A stretch of 34,065 bases of DNA. Origin: Candidatus Yanofskybacteria bacterium RIFCSPHIGHO2_01_FULL_43_32 (GTDB taxonomy: Bacteria > Patescibacteriota > Minisyncoccia > 2-02-FULL-40-12 > GWA2-44-9). The stretch spans positions 1 through 34,065 of the forward strand of contig MGJF01000005.1 in assembly GCA_001794125.1 (NCBI GenBank), written 5' to 3'. The notes under the pieces were generated by a model. It did no database searches. It saw only the letters and a program-made list of their open reading frames with translations, and was not told where the DNA came from. Shown here in pieces: positions 1 through 6,886 of the stretch. Within the stretch, counting starts at the first letter, position 1. Each line of letters begins with the position of its first letter. The position numbers were made by a program, and so were the translations under genes.

Positions 1-139
1 GAAACTCCTTGGCTAATTCCCTAGAACGTATAAGATGCCTAAAATACTCGCTTGTACTGGCGAATTTTCCCTTTTTTACATCCCTCTCGACCATTTTGGC
101 CATTGCTTCCGGCAATGAAATGTTAATAATGTTTCTCAT
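1..139 (-). CDS. Ribbon-helix-helix antitoxin-like protein (partial, C-terminus off window)
   Basis: The reverse strand from an ATG at 139 reads 46 codons without a stop to the window edge. The N-terminus (MRNIINISLPEAMAKMVE) has the beta-strand-then-helix look of ParD/CopG-type ribbon-helix-helix DNA-binding proteins, followed by a phrase similar to ParD (KGKFASTSEYFRHLIR). Such proteins usually dimerise, bind an operator over their own promoter and neutralise a toxin encoded just downstream. That toxin gene, if present, would lie to the left of this window. The family call rests on recognising the fold pattern by eye; the C-terminal toxin-binding half is not visible, so a stand-alone regulator is equally possible. 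Confidence 0.7.
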   Translation of the reverse strand, partial: MRNIINISLPEAMAKMVERDVKKGKFASTSEYFRHLIRSRELAKEF

Positions 140-168
140 GTATTACATATTATTACAGCCTGATATCT

Positions 169-197
169 TTGTCAACATCATTTAAAAATGTTATTCT
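169..197 (+). promoter_or_regulatory. Sigma-70-like promoter for the tRNA-Arg/cca transcript
   Basis: TTGTCA (169-174) and TATTCT (192-197) are separated by exactly 17 nt. The predicted start is near 204, about 9 nt before the tRNA 5' end. No terminator is visible between the tRNA and cca, so both are probably on one transcript. Confidence 0.6.
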
Positions 198-212
198 GTC
201 AAGATAATTAAC

Positions 213-284
213 GCCCTCGTAGCTTAATGGATAAAGCAGGCCCGTCCTAAGGGCAAGATGGGGGTCCGATTCCCTCCGAGGGCA
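213..284 (+). tRNA. tRNA-Arg(CCU)
   Basis: A full cloverleaf can be drawn. The acceptor GCCCTCG (213-219) pairs with CGAGGGC (277-283), followed by discriminator A. The D arm is GCTT..AAGC, the anticodon loop GTCCTAA gives anticodon CCU, and the T loop TCCGATT sits on a 5-bp stem with one G-T wobble. The 3' CCA is not encoded (A is followed by TAA). Anticodon-stem position 27-43 is a G-A mismatch. It decodes AGG. Confidence 0.9.
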
Positions 285-292
285 TAAAATCA

Positions 293-1726
293 ATGCCTTT
301 ACCCGAAGAAGTCAAAAAAATAATAAAGAAACTTCGAGACTCCGGTTTTCAAGGCTATGCCGTAGGCGGATGCGTCCGAGATTTATTATTGGGCAAGGAG
401 CCTAAAGATTGGGACATCACCACCAATGCCAAGCCGGAAGAAATACAAAAATTGTTTCCTGAAAATGTTTACGAGAACACTTTCGGCACAGTGGCAATTA
501 AGACGGGTTCGGAAAAACCTGAACTTGCGTTAATTGAGATTACGCCATATCGCATTGAAGGAAAATACACCGACAAACGCCATCCTGACAGTATTAAATT
601 CGCCGATAAGCTCGAAGACGACCTCTCGCGGCGCGATTTTACGGTCAACGCAATGGCAATGGATGCAGACGGCAAAGTGGTAGATCTTTTTGACGGCCAG
701 AAAGATTTAAAATCAAAAGTTATAAGAACGGTAGGAGGGCCGGAAGAAAGGTTTGGTGAAGACGCCTTGAGATTATTAAGAGCTGTAAGATTTGCCACGG
801 TCCTTGGTTTTAAGATAGAGAAAAAAACCATTGAAGCTGTGATTAAAAATGCCGACTGGCTGATTGCCATCTCCAAAGAAAGAGTAAGGGATGAATTTGT
901 AAAAATCCTAAATTCCGAAAATGCTTACGATGGTATTATGCTTCTTTATGAAACAGAGTTGCTTAAACACATAGTTCCGGAACTGCTGGAAGGAGTAGGT
1001 GTCGGCCAGAATCTTCATCACATCTATACCGTTTGGGAGCATAATACCTTGGCCTTAAAGTATGCGGCCGGTAAAAATTATTCTTTGGAGGTCCGCCTCG
1101 GCTCGCTGTTCCACGACATCGGCAAGCCCCAAACCAAGAGGGGGGAGGGGAAATATTCTACGTTTTACGGGCATGATGTTGTCGGAGCTAAAATAACCGC
1201 CGGGATAATGGGCCGGCTAAAATTTTCCAAAGAAACCGCCGAAAAAGTAATAAAATTGGTCCGCTATCATCTTTTCTACTATAATGTCGGCGAAGTAACC
1301 GAGTCGTCGGTCAGGCGTTTATTGGCCAATGTCGGCCCTGAAAACATCAATGACCTGATTAAAGTCCGTGAAGCGGACAGGATTGGCTCGGGCAGGCCCA
1401 AAGCCGTGCCCTATAAATTAAGACACATGCAGTATATTATAGACAAGGTTTCCCATGACCCGATTTCCGTAAAAATGTTGAAGATCGGCGGGGAAGAGGT
1501 AATGAAGGAGCTTGATGCCAAACCGGGACCGAAAATCGGATTAATCTTAAATTGCCTCTTGGCTGATGTAATAGACAATCCGACAAAAAACACAAAAGAA
1601 TATCTTGAAAAAAGAATTCATGAGCTTGATAAAAAATCGCCGGAAGAATTAAAAAAATCATTGGAAAAAATAGAAAAAGCCGTCCAGGAAGAGGAGAAAG
1701 GAAGAATGAAAAAATATTATGTCTAA
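293..1726 (+). CDS. cca: CCA tRNA nucleotidyltransferase with HD domain
   Basis: 477 aa, a class II CCA-adding enzyme or poly(A)-polymerase family member. It adds or repairs the 3' CCA of tRNAs from CTP and ATP. Visible: nucleotidyltransferase motif GGCVRD (25-30) with the metal-binding D-W-D at 39-41, the RRDFTVNA motif (113-120), the ERFGEDALRLLRAVRFA helix (152-168), and an HD phosphohydrolase domain with HDIGKP (274-279) and later histidines (FYGHD, about 294). The start at 293 lies 8 nt after tRNA-Arg and no better start is available. It is flanked directly by two tRNA genes that lack an encoded CCA, which fits its job. Poly(A) polymerase I is the main alternative, because class II enzymes are hard to separate by sequence. 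The HD domain favours a CCA enzyme with repair or phosphohydrolase activity. Confidence 0.92.
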   Translation: MPLPEEVKKIIKKLRDSGFQGYAVGGCVRDLLLGKEPKDWDITTNAKPEEIQKLFPENVYENTFGTVAIKTGSEKPELALIEITPYRIEGKYTDKRHPDSIKFADKLEDDLSRRDFTVNAMAMDADGKVVDLFDGQKDLKSKVIRTVGGPEERFGEDALRLLRAVRFATVLGFKIEKKTIEAVIKNADWLIAISKERVRDEFVKILNSENAYDGIMLLYETELLKHIVPELLEGVGVGQNLHHIYTVWEHNTLALKYAAGKNYSLEVRLGSLFHDIGKPQTKRGEGKYSTFYGHDVVGAKITAGIMGRLKFSKETAEKVIKLVRYHLFYYNVGEVTESSVRRLLANVGPENINDLIKVREADRIGSGRPKAVPYKLRHMQYIIDKVSHDPISVKMLKIGGEEVMKELDAKPGPKIGLILNCLLADVIDNPTKNTKEYLEKRIHELDKKSPEELKKSLEKIEKAVQEEEKGRMKKYYV

Positions 1727-1730
1727 ATTT

Positions 1731-1802
1731 CAGGCTGTAGTGTAACGGTAACACGCACCGTTCGGGTCGGTGAGATTCCGGGTTCAAATCCCGGCAGCCT
1801 GA
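1731..1802 (+). tRNA. tRNA-Pro(CGG)
   Basis: The acceptor CAGGCTG (1731-1737) pairs with CAGCCTG (1795-1801), discriminator A at 1802. The anticodon stem-loop CACCG-TTCGGGT-CGGTG gives anticodon CGG with G37, typical of proline tRNAs. The T arm is CCGGG-TTCAAAT-CCCGG. C1-G72 with A73 also fits proline. CCA is not encoded. It starts 4 nt after cca and is probably on the same transcript. Confidence 0.92.
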
Positions 1803-1816
1803 CAAAAAAATTCTTG

Positions 1817-1887
1817 TGGACCCGGCGGTAATCGAAACCGCGTCCCGGCAATGCGAATGCCGTATATTGCCACTATACGACGGGCCC
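1817..1887 (-). tRNA. tRNA-Ala(CGC)
   Basis: On the reverse strand the acceptor GGGCCCG pairs with CGGGTCC. This includes a G3-U70 wobble, the classic alanine identity element, which supports the call independently of the anticodon. The anticodon stem-loop CGGCA-TTCGCAT-TGCCG gives CGC. The T arm is GCGGT-TTCGATT-ACCGC. Discriminator A is followed by CAA, so CCA is not encoded. Confidence 0.92.
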
Positions 1888-1901
1888 GTTTTAATCCAAT
1901 A

Positions 1902-1910
1902 ATTCTATCA
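1902..1910 (-). promoter_or_regulatory. Extended -10 promoter for tRNA-Ala
   Basis: The reverse strand reads TGATAGAAT, an extended -10 (TGnTAnAAT) ending 14 nt upstream of the tRNA 5' end. The corresponding -35 position would fall inside the first codons of pcrA on the other strand, so the two divergent transcripts overlap at their promoters. Confidence 0.5.
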
Positions 1911-1913
1911 AAA

Positions 1914-3881
1914 ATGGACAGTATTTTCCAGAGTTTAAACGAAAAACAGATAGAAGCCGTCAAAGCAATTGACGGCCCTGTTTTAGTTATTTCCGGTCCG
2001 GGTTCAGGTAAAACCAGATGTCTGACCCATCGGGTGGCCTATTTAATTTCTCAAGGAATAAGACCCGATAACATTTTAGCCATAACCTTCACCAACAAAG
2101 CGGCAAATGAGATGAAAGAAAGAACTGGCAAATTGCTTAAACAAAAAGAAAAATTTGGCCAGCCGATAATAGGCACTTTTCATTCGGTTTGTCTAAGAAT
2201 ATTAAGGAGAGAAATTCCTCTTCTGGGTTATAAATCAAGTTTTTCAATTTTTGATTCTAACGATCAGCTAAGCTTGGTAAAGAGAGTAATGACCGGTCTG
2301 GAAATAGACTCCAAAAAATATAACCCGCATTTAATTTTAAACAAAATATCCAAACTAAAAACCGACCTGATTTTCCCCGAGAATTATAACCCCACGGAAT
2401 TCTTCACAAAAATTGTTTCCCGGGTCTATAGTAATTATCAGGCCGAATTAAAAAAAATGAACGGCCTGGATTTTAATGATTTGATCATTTTGACGGTTAA
2501 GATATTCAAACAAAATCCGGATATTCTGGAAAAATACCAAAATTATTGGAAATATATCCTTGTAGACGAATATCAGGACACAAGTCACGACCAATATACT
2601 CTGGTAAAACTTCTTTCGGCCAAGAACAGAAACATTTTTGCTATAGGCGATGATGCCCAGTCAATCTACGCTTTCCGCGACGCCGACATCCGGAATATTC
2701 TTAACTTCCAGAAAGATTACCCTGATGCAAAAATTGTTTTCCTTGAACAGAACTATCGCTCCACTAAAAATATTTTAGCCGCGGCTCAAAATATAATCTC
2801 CAATAACCAGACACAGGTTCCGAAAGAATTGTGGACCGAGAACGTGAAGGGGGAGAAAATTCACATTAAAGAAACCCTGAACGAAAGGGCCGAAGCTGAA
2901 TTTATGGTTGATAAGATGGACCAGCTAATGGAGTCGGGCTACAAAATTAAGGATTTTACAATTCTGTACCGCACTCATGCCCAATCGAGAGCTATTGAAG
3001 AAGCGCTTATTACCAGGGGGTTCCCGTATCAAATCGTGGGCGGAATCAGATTCTATGAAAGAAAAGAAATAAAAGACATCCTGGCCTACTTGCGATTCAT
3101 GGTCAACCCGGCCGATTTGATAAGTTTTGAAAGAATTTACAATGTTCCCACAAGGGGGATAGGGGAAACAACTTTTAACAAAATTGTTGCAATTAACGAA
3201 AAGGATCTGATTCAATCGATTGGAACGCTGGCCAAAGAAAAAGGCGACACCAAGCAGGCCAAATCTTTAGCCGAATTTAAAAAACTCCTGACCGACTTAT
3301 CCGAAAAGAAGGACGAGAAGAGTCTGACTTCGGTTATAAAATATGTGGTAAAAAGAGTCGGCTATGAAGATTATCTTAAAGCTTTGGTTGCAAAAAAAGA
3401 ACTGTACGATAACACTGCGGATAAGATGGAAAATCTGAAGGAACTTTTAACTGTAGCCAGAAAATATGACATGCTCAAAGGAGAAGAGGGGATAGAAAAG
3501 TTTCTGGAAGAAATAACATTACTTCAGGAGACTGACAAGCTTAAGGATTCGGCCGACAAAATAACTCTTATGACAATTCATTCTTCCAAAGGCCTGGAGT
3601 TTCCTGTTGTTTTTATAGCCGGAATGGAAGAGGGGCTTTTCCCGCACAGCCGGGCCACGTTGGCGCCGTTGGAACTGGAAGAAGAGAGACGGCTTTGTTA
3701 TGTAGCCATTACCCGGGCCAAGGACAGACTGATTCTAACTCACGCTAAATATCGAACAATCTTCGGAACAACCCAACATAACCTTCCCTCAAGATTTATT
3801 AACGAAATGCCCCAGGACGTTTTACAAATCCAGCCCCTCTTTGAAAACAACTACTTCGAAGACGAAGTAGTTGAATACTAA
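1914..3881 (+). CDS. pcrA: UvrD/PcrA-type superfamily 1 DNA helicase
   Basis: 655 aa, a 3'-5' helicase of the UvrD/Rep/PcrA group acting in excision repair, replication restart and removal of RecA. All motifs are present: Q motif around Q12, Walker A GPGSGKT (28-34), motif Ia TFTNKAANEMKER, DEYQDT (218-223), GDDAQSIYAFRDA (245-257), QNYRST (279-284), a TIHSSKGLEFPVVF segment and VAITRAKDRL near the C-terminus. An in-frame ATG at 1851 lies inside tRNA-Ala, so the ATG at 1914 (MDSIFQSLNEKQ) is chosen. It is somewhat shorter than typical PcrA (about 720 aa), mainly through a short C-terminal tail. The last residues are encoded by a palindrome (3848-3873) and the stop codon lies inside a second palindrome (3876-3914). 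Confidence 0.95.
   Translation: MDSIFQSLNEKQIEAVKAIDGPVLVISGPGSGKTRCLTHRVAYLISQGIRPDNILAITFTNKAANEMKERTGKLLKQKEKFGQPIIGTFHSVCLRILRREIPLLGYKSSFSIFDSNDQLSLVKRVMTGLEIDSKKYNPHLILNKISKLKTDLIFPENYNPTEFFTKIVSRVYSNYQAELKKMNGLDFNDLIILTVKIFKQNPDILEKYQNYWKYILVDEYQDTSHDQYTLVKLLSAKNRNIFAIGDDAQSIYAFRDADIRNILNFQKDYPDAKIVFLEQNYRSTKNILAAAQNIISNNQTQVPKELWTENVKGEKIHIKETLNERAEAEFMVDKMDQLMESGYKIKDFTILYRTHAQSRAIEEALITRGFPYQIVGGIRFYERKEIKDILAYLRFMVNPADLISFERIYNVPTRGIGETTFNKIVAINEKDLIQSIGTLAKEKGDTKQAKSLAEFKKLLTDLSEKKDEKSLTSVIKYVVKRVGYEDYLKALVAKKELYDNTADKMENLKELLTVARKYDMLKGEEGIEKFLEEITLLQETDKLKDSADKITLMTIHSSKGLEFPVVFIAGMEEGLFPHSRATLAPLELEEERRLCYVAITRAKDRLILTHAKYRTIFGTTQHNLPSRFINEMPQDVLQIQPLFENNYFEDEVVEY
3848..3873. 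repeat. Perfect 11-bp inverted repeat in the pcrA 3' end
   Basis: CAACTACTTCG (3848-3858), loop AAGA, then CGAAGTAGTTG (3863-3873). It encodes the acidic C-terminal residues of the helicase (NNYFEDEVV) and lies 3 nt from the next palindrome. It has no shared sequence with the RAYT-linked core, so it may be a different element or a chance structure. Confidence 0.75.
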
Positions 3882-3914
3882 CTTTCCATAAGCCTTGCTT
3901 ATGGAAAGTTAGTA
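3876..3914 (+). repeat. REP-like palindrome upstream of the RAYT gene
   Basis: A perfect 17-bp inverted repeat (3876-3892 with 3898-3914) around loop CCTTG. The central part is arm TTCCATAAG, loop CCTTG, arm CTTATGGAA. The same core occurs inside rsmA (4904-4938) and, inverted and degenerate, at the end of the transposase gene (4587-4609). The pcrA stop codon lies in the left arm. The hairpin could also act as a terminator, but no T-run follows it. Confidence 0.9.
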
Positions 3915-3930
3915 GAATATACTCACGAGC

Positions 3931-4626
3931 ATGGGAATACGTAAAATCATTATAGCAGAAGATGAATATTATCACTTCTACAACCGAGGCAACAGCAAGC
4001 AAGCTATTTTTCTTGACAGTAAAGATTATGATCGTTTTATAAAACTCTTATTTATCTGTAATTCCAGAAAAAACGTCAGTTTTAGGGTTGACATAGTCGA
4101 GAAAGGAATAGATGTTTGGGATTTTAATCGAGAAGATCCGCTTGTTTCCATCTGTTCTTGGGTTTTAATGCCAAATCATTTTCACTTATACATAAAAGCT
4201 CTAAGTAACAACGGGCCAGCTTTGTTTATGTTAAAAATCGGCACCGCATATGCAAAATATTTTAATGCTAAATATAATCGCACCGGATCTTTATTTGAAG
4301 GAAAATTCAAATCGGTGCACGTGGAAAATGATATGCAAGCTAGATACCTTTTTTCTTACATTCATTTGAATCCAGTAAAAATAATCCAGCCCACATGGAA
4401 AGAAGAGGGGATTAAGGACAAAAAAGCAGCCATCAAATTTGTCGAAAACTATAGATACTCCAGCTTTAAGGATTGGGCGGGGTCTGAAAGAAAAGAGTCA
4501 TTAATCCTTAACAAACAAGAATTATATAATATTCTCCCCACAAACTTCTCACCGAGAGATGATGTGTTTCATTGGTTAGCTGAAGGTTCCACAAGCAAGG
4601 CTTATGGAGAAGATAATGAAACATGA
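3931..4626 (+). CDS. REP-associated tyrosine transposase (RAYT, Y1 HUH family)
   Basis: 231 aa. RAYTs are domesticated single-copy relatives of the IS200/IS605 TnpA endonuclease that nick and bind REP palindromes in single-stranded DNA. Visible: the N-terminal signature YYHFYNRG (13-20), the metal-binding HUH motif in MPNHFHLYIK (His 83 and His 85), the conserved TGSLFEGKFKS block (118-128), and YIHLNPVK (143-150). Several tyrosines (107, 110, 139, 143) are candidates for the nucleophile; I cannot assign it by eye. The gene is bracketed by inverted REP-like palindromes. Its TGA stop overlaps the rsmA start (ATGA), so it now sits in a translationally coupled position between pcrA and rsmA. A TATACT hexamer 7 nt upstream of the ATG could serve as a -10 for a nearly leaderless mRNA. 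Confidence 0.9.
   Translation: MGIRKIIIAEDEYYHFYNRGNSKQAIFLDSKDYDRFIKLLFICNSRKNVSFRVDIVEKGIDVWDFNREDPLVSICSWVLMPNHFHLYIKALSNNGPALFMLKIGTAYAKYFNAKYNRTGSLFEGKFKSVHVENDMQARYLFSYIHLNPVKIIQPTWKEEGIKDKKAAIKFVENYRYSSFKDWAGSERKESLILNKQELYNILPTNFSPRDDVFHWLAEGSTSKAYGEDNET
4587..4609 (-). repeat. Degenerate inverted copy of the REP-like palindrome
   Basis: TTCCACAAG, loop CAAGG, CTTATGGAG. Compared with the reverse complement of the 23-nt core at 3880-3906, only two positions differ. The orientation is opposite to the upstream copy, so the RAYT gene is bracketed by inverted copies, as in BIME-type arrangements. It encodes RAYT residues near STSKAYGE. Confidence 0.85.
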
Positions 4627-5432
4627 AACTATTCCCAAAAAAATCATTGGGGCAAAATTTTCTTATAAATCAAGGCATTTTGGATAAAATAATCCAGGCC
4701 GTCGAGGTCGAACCGGAAGATATTATTATTGAGGTCGGGCCCGGAACTGGAAATTTAACAGAAAAACTTGCAAAAAAAGCTGATCAAGTCATAGCAATTG
4801 AAAAAGATAGACGATTAATTGAGCTACTTAAAGAAAAATTCAAAGATTCTAATATTGAAATAGTGGAGGGTGATGCCCTGGAAGTAGATATTGGAAATCT
4901 ACTCCTTTCTTCCATAAGCCTTGCTTATGGAAGAAAGGTAAATTATAAAGTGGTGGGGAATATTCCATATTATATTACTTCAAACCTGCTCCGAACCATA
5001 TTTGAAAAATGGCCCAAGCCGAAATTAATAGTTCTGACGGTTCAAAAAGAAGTGGCCAAAAGAATCGTGGCCAAACCGCCCGACATGAACCTGTTGGCAT
5101 TATCTGTCCAATTTTATTCCAGTCCTGAAATAATCGGTTATGTTTCCAAGGGCAGTTTCCGGCCGATGCCAAAAGTTGATTCGGCAATAATCAAACTCAC
5201 ACCACACGCCACGCAACACGCAATAGAGGAAACAGAAAGGTTTTTCAAATTAATAAAAGCCGGCTTTTCCGGAAAGAGGAAGCAGTTAATAAATAATTTG
5301 GTTAAAAATTTTGGTATAATGAGAGAGAACCTGCTCAAGATATTCGAAAAAACGGGTCTCGAGCCCGATATTCGGGCGGAAAACCTTTCATTGAACCAAT
5401 GGATAGAGTTATCAAAATTTATGGAAAAATAG
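4623..5432 (+). CDS. rsmA: 16S rRNA (adenine1518/1519-N6)-dimethyltransferase KsgA/RsmA
   Basis: 269 aa, methylating two adjacent adenosines in the 3' hairpin of 16S rRNA with S-adenosylmethionine during 30S maturation. Visible: N-terminal KKSLGQNFL (6-14), SAM-binding motif I EVGPGTGNL (37-45), the acidic motif II IAIEKD, GDALEVD, and the catalytic NIPYYIT (113-119). Residues 94-106 (around LLSSISLAYGRK) just before the NIPY strand are encoded by a perfect REP-like hairpin. This makes the loop before motif IV longer than in typical family members, while the frame and all motifs remain intact. The start overlaps the RAYT stop by 4 nt, and the 3' end overlaps lnt by 34 nt. Confidence 0.93.
   Translation: MKLFPKKSLGQNFLINQGILDKIIQAVEVEPEDIIIEVGPGTGNLTEKLAKKADQVIAIEKDRRLIELLKEKFKDSNIEIVEGDALEVDIGNLLLSSISLAYGRKVNYKVVGNIPYYITSNLLRTIFEKWPKPKLIVLTVQKEVAKRIVAKPPDMNLLALSVQFYSSPEIIGYVSKGSFRPMPKVDSAIIKLTPHATQHAIEETERFFKLIKAGFSGKRKQLINNLVKNFGIMRENLLKIFEKTGLEPDIRAENLSLNQWIELSKFMEK
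4904..4938 (+). repeat. REP-like palindrome inside the rsmA coding sequence
   Basis: A perfect 15-bp inverted repeat (4904-4918 with 4924-4938) around loop CCTTG. The inner 23 nt are identical to the core upstream of the RAYT. The outer six bases per side (CCTTTC / GAAAGG) differ from those of the other copy, yet are self-complementary. It is translated in frame as rsmA residues 94-106. Confidence 0.92.
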
Positions 5433-6886
5433 CCCGTCTGCGCCCTTCCGGTTTCTGGCCAGGTTTTATTGTCGGATTAATTTATTTCTCTTACATATTC
5501 AGGTGGTATTGGCCGCTATATCCGCTTACTAATTTTGGCATTGAGAGCAATGTTCTTTCTGTTGTCTTTATATTATTCATGTTTTCCTTGAGTATAGCCG
5601 GAACAGCTTTATTCTGGGGCTTATTTTCTTTTTTTATACTCAAGGCAACGAAAAAAAGTTCCACTTTTTGGATTCCTTTAATAGCCGCTGGCACTTTTGT
5701 GTTTGCTGAATACGCGAAAGCCTGGGGATTTGGGCTTCTGTGGCTTGGCAATGGAAGCCTGCTCGGCCCACACTGGACCTTAGGAAATCCTGCTTATCTT
5801 TTTGTCTCTTGGCCGTTTATTTTAAGAATTTCTTCTGTTTGGGGAATTTACGGAATAGATTTTTTGTTGATATGGACGATAAGCATTGTTTACCTTTTAG
5901 CCACCGGTAAATATACAGCCAGTTCAAGAATTTTTCTATTAAATCTCGGGTTAATAATTTTTATATTTTTTATAACAATCGGACTTTCCACAAAAAGTAA
6001 TGAAATACTGACGCCAAACACAATAAAAATTTCCCTAATACAAACCGATGACCCTGCAAAATTTAAATTCTCCGCGGATGAAGTGCTCGATAATTACGCT
6101 AAAAAAATAAGAATGCTAAAAGAGACGGCAGGTGCGGTTGACGGGGGAATCGTTATCTTTCCGGAAAGCTCAAATTTTTCAAAGACCTTGCTTAGTTTTT
6201 TAGACAATAATTCCGCAAAAAATTATTTTAACAGACTCTCTGATAAAGAGTTTGTTATTATAGACCATAACATATTGCAGGACCAGGAAGGTTACAAGTC
6301 AAAAACCTTGTTTATTAATTCCAAAAACGGGGTTTCCGGATTTTATGATAAACAGTTATTAACGCCCGCCGGAGAATACCTGCCCTACATTTTAAAATTG
6401 TTTTTTTTCGCCTTGAGAAAAAGTGTGCCCATCGGAGAAAACTATGAGTTGAAAGCAGGAACACACTCTGAATTACTGAATTATGACAATTTACCAATAA
6501 AGATTCTCGTATGCTCGGATGTCGTTTCTCCGGGCATATCATCTAAGAACCAATATGGTTTATTGGTATTTCTCCAAAACTTGAGCGGATTTAAGGGTAG
6601 CAAGACGATAGAATCTCAATTCTTGTCTATGTTGAGATTTAGAGCGGCTGAAAACGGGAAATATGCCGTTTTGGCCTCCAATTTTGCCCGTTCTTATGTC
6701 ATAGACAATAGTGGAAATATCGTAAAATCAACGGATTCCAGCGGCTACCAGATATTAACAGCTGACGTTGTGCCCAACAAAGAACGTACGTGGTATAATA
6801 AGTTAGGTGATTTGCCAATTTTATTGTTGTCTTTGGCTATTTTCGGCTTAGGACTAAAAAATCTTAGAAATGCCAAACAAGATTAA
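5399..6886 (+). CDS. lnt: Apolipoprotein N-acyltransferase
   Basis: 495 aa, a membrane enzyme that N-acylates the lipid-modified cysteine of lipoproteins. The N-terminal 195 residues hold about six hydrophobic segments (for example 22-42, 52-82, 92-107, 133-168, 177-197). A nitrilase-like domain follows with the Glu-Lys-Cys triad: FPES (E256), YDKQLLTPAGEYLP (K318) and ILVCSD (C372). A last hydrophobic segment (about 470-487) lies near the C-terminus, as in known Lnt. The usual CYE after the catalytic cysteine is CSD here, a conservative change. The chosen start overlaps rsmA by 34 nt; no later Met precedes the first membrane segment. It overlaps the next gene by 17 nt, suggesting translational coupling. 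Confidence 0.9.
   Translation: MDRVIKIYGKIARLRPSGFWPGFIVGLIYFSYIFRWYWPLYPLTNFGIESNVLSVVFILFMFSLSIAGTALFWGLFSFFILKATKKSSTFWIPLIAAGTFVFAEYAKAWGFGLLWLGNGSLLGPHWTLGNPAYLFVSWPFILRISSVWGIYGIDFLLIWTISIVYLLATGKYTASSRIFLLNLGLIIFIFFITIGLSTKSNEILTPNTIKISLIQTDDPAKFKFSADEVLDNYAKKIRMLKETAGAVDGGIVIFPESSNFSKTLLSFLDNNSAKNYFNRLSDKEFVIIDHNILQDQEGYKSKTLFINSKNGVSGFYDKQLLTPAGEYLPYILKLFFFALRKSVPIGENYELKAGTHSELLNYDNLPIKILVCSDVVSPGISSKNQYGLLVFLQNLSGFKGSKTIESQFLSMLRFRAAENGKYAVLASNFARSYVIDNSGNIVKSTDSSGYQILTADVVPNKERTWYNKLGDLPILLLSLAIFGLGLKNLRNAKQD

Noticed and set aside
1851-1913. N-terminal extension of the PcrA frame
   Set aside because: It overlaps tRNA-Ala on the other strand, and the protein from 1914 starts as expected for the family.
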